Shown in pieces: positions 5,140 through 5,700 of a DNA stretch of 5,700 bases. The stretch spans positions 1-5,700 of the forward strand of contig JAJZVE010000339.1 in the NCBI GenBank assembly GCA_021845835.1, in the 5' to 3' direction. Position 1 is the stretch's first letter; each line of letters begins with the position of its first letter. The translations under genes were made by a program, and so were the position numbers. Origin of the DNA: Pseudomonadota bacterium. Lineage in GTDB: Bacteria; Pseudomonadota; Alphaproteobacteria; Acetobacterales; Acetobacteraceae. The notes under the pieces are model-generated. The model did not search any database and was not told the origin of the DNA. It saw only the letters and a list, made by a program, of their open reading frames with translations.

Positions 5140-5700
5140 ATGACCGAGCTTCCGGACCGGGTCGAGATCGCCGAGGAAGGCCCGCGCGAGGGGTTCCAGA
5201 TCGAGCCGGACCCGATCGCGACCCGGGACAAGATCGCGCTGATCGATGCCCTGTCGGCGACCGGCCTCACGGTGATCCAGGTCGCCTCCTTCGTCGCCGC
5301 GAAACTGGTTCCCGGCTGGGCGGACGCCGAGGCGGTGGTGGCCGGCTTCGCGCCGCGTCCTGGCGTGCGCTACACCGCGCTGTGGTTCAACCAGGCGGGG
5401 CTGGATCGCGCGCTTGCCTTCCGCGAACGCCTGACGCTGGTCGGCACGATCTCGCTCAGCGCCTCGGAGGCGTTCTCGCGCAAGAACCTCAACCGCGACC
5501 GGGAAGGCCAGCTCGCCGCCATGCGGCGGCAGACGGCGGCGCACCTGGCCGCCGGCGTGGCGGTGCGGCGCATCCTGGTCATGGCGGCGTTCGGCTGCAA
5601 CTTCTCCGGCGACGTGGCGGCCGACACGGTGCTCGCCACCGTGGCCGACGGGATGACGATTGCGGCCGAGGCCGGCGCCGCCGTCGAGGAGGTTTCGCTC
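5140..5700 (+). CDS. HMG-CoA lyase-like protein (HMGL/DRE-TIM family), 3' truncated by window edge
   Basis: These are the first 187 residues of a TIM-barrel acyl-CoA lyase related to hydroxymethylglutaryl-CoA lyase, which splits HMG-CoA into acetyl-CoA and acetoacetate at the end of leucine breakdown. Landmarks: VEIAEEGPREGFQIE (residues 8-22), the first barrel strand and active-site loop; LIDALSATGLTVIQVASFV (about 35-53), the second strand; KLVPGWADAEAVV just after it; SEAFSRKNLNRD (about 109-120), matching the family's SESFSKKNIN stretch; and ILVMAAFGCNFSG (about 146-158), matching VSCVFGCPYEG. The catalytic pair Arg-Asp of true HMG-CoA lyases (PRDG) is Arg-Glu here (R16, E17). It may therefore belong to a sister group with a related substrate, so I give no symbol. 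The later metal-binding HxH motif and the catalytic cysteine loop fall outside the window. A strong ribosome site precedes it; lutA is divergent, with 94 bases between the genes. Confidence 0.87.
   Translation, partial: MTELPDRVEIAEEGPREGFQIEPDPIATRDKIALIDALSATGLTVIQVASFVAAKLVPGWADAEAVVAGFAPRPGVRYTALWFNQAGLDRALAFRERLTLVGTISLSASEAFSRKNLNRDREGQLAAMRRQTAAHLAAGVAVRRILVMAAFGCNFSGDVAADTVLATVADGMTIAAEAGAAVEEVSL

Noticed and set aside
4234..5544. An open frame (436 codons) on the - strand covering lutA and the lyase start
   Set aside because: It overlaps lutA in another frame and runs antisense to the lyase. Both of those carry clear family motifs; this one does not.

Overview
The window is dense, very GC-rich DNA (about 73-80% GC in most 60-base lines I counted by hand). 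It has short gaps between genes and strong GC-ending codon bias. It reads like an alphaproteobacterial chromosome, perhaps Rhodospirillales/Acetobacteraceae. That placement is inferred from composition and gene families (CobW GTPase, WD40 protein, Uma2, LTXXQ/Spy-like protein, LutA), not from a marker gene. No rRNA, tRNA, CRISPR array, insertion sequence or phage gene is visible. The largest gap without a gene is 145 bases (2383-2527).

Left third, all on the + strand. The window opens inside a CobW/YjiA-family metal-chaperone GTPase whose N-terminal half lies upstream. A complete mazE-mazF toxin-antitoxin operon follows, with its own recognisable promoter and a direct repeat that may be its operator. 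Next comes a 343-residue cytoplasmic WD40 propeller protein. CobW-WD40 pairs are, as far as I remember, common in alphaproteobacteria, and mazEF is less GC-rich than both flanks, so it looks like a cassette inserted between two older partners. A small exported protein of the Spy/CpxP (LTXXQ) type and a uracil-DNA glycosylase superfamily protein complete this rightward run. The glycosylase keeps four cysteines spaced like those that hold the iron-sulfur cluster of family 4 enzymes.

Right part. A Uma2-family putative nuclease and a LutA-type iron-sulfur protein lie on the - strand. The Uma2 gene converges on the glycosylase gene with only 3 bases between stop codons. lutA is divergent from the start of a + strand HMG-CoA lyase-like gene that runs off the right edge. 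The 94-base lutA/lyase intergenic region holds a perfect 9-bp inverted repeat, a candidate shared operator. lutA normally leads a lutABC lactate-oxidation operon; here Uma2 sits directly downstream and no lutB or lutC is in the window.

Most genes are ordinary metabolic or housekeeping families. I see no convincing previously undescribed multi-gene system. The points most worth a second look are the mazEF insertion and its promoter repeat, the cysteine-bearing glycosylase homologue, the PREG (instead of PRDG) active-site motif of the lyase, the isolated lutA, and the inverted repeat between lutA and the lyase.
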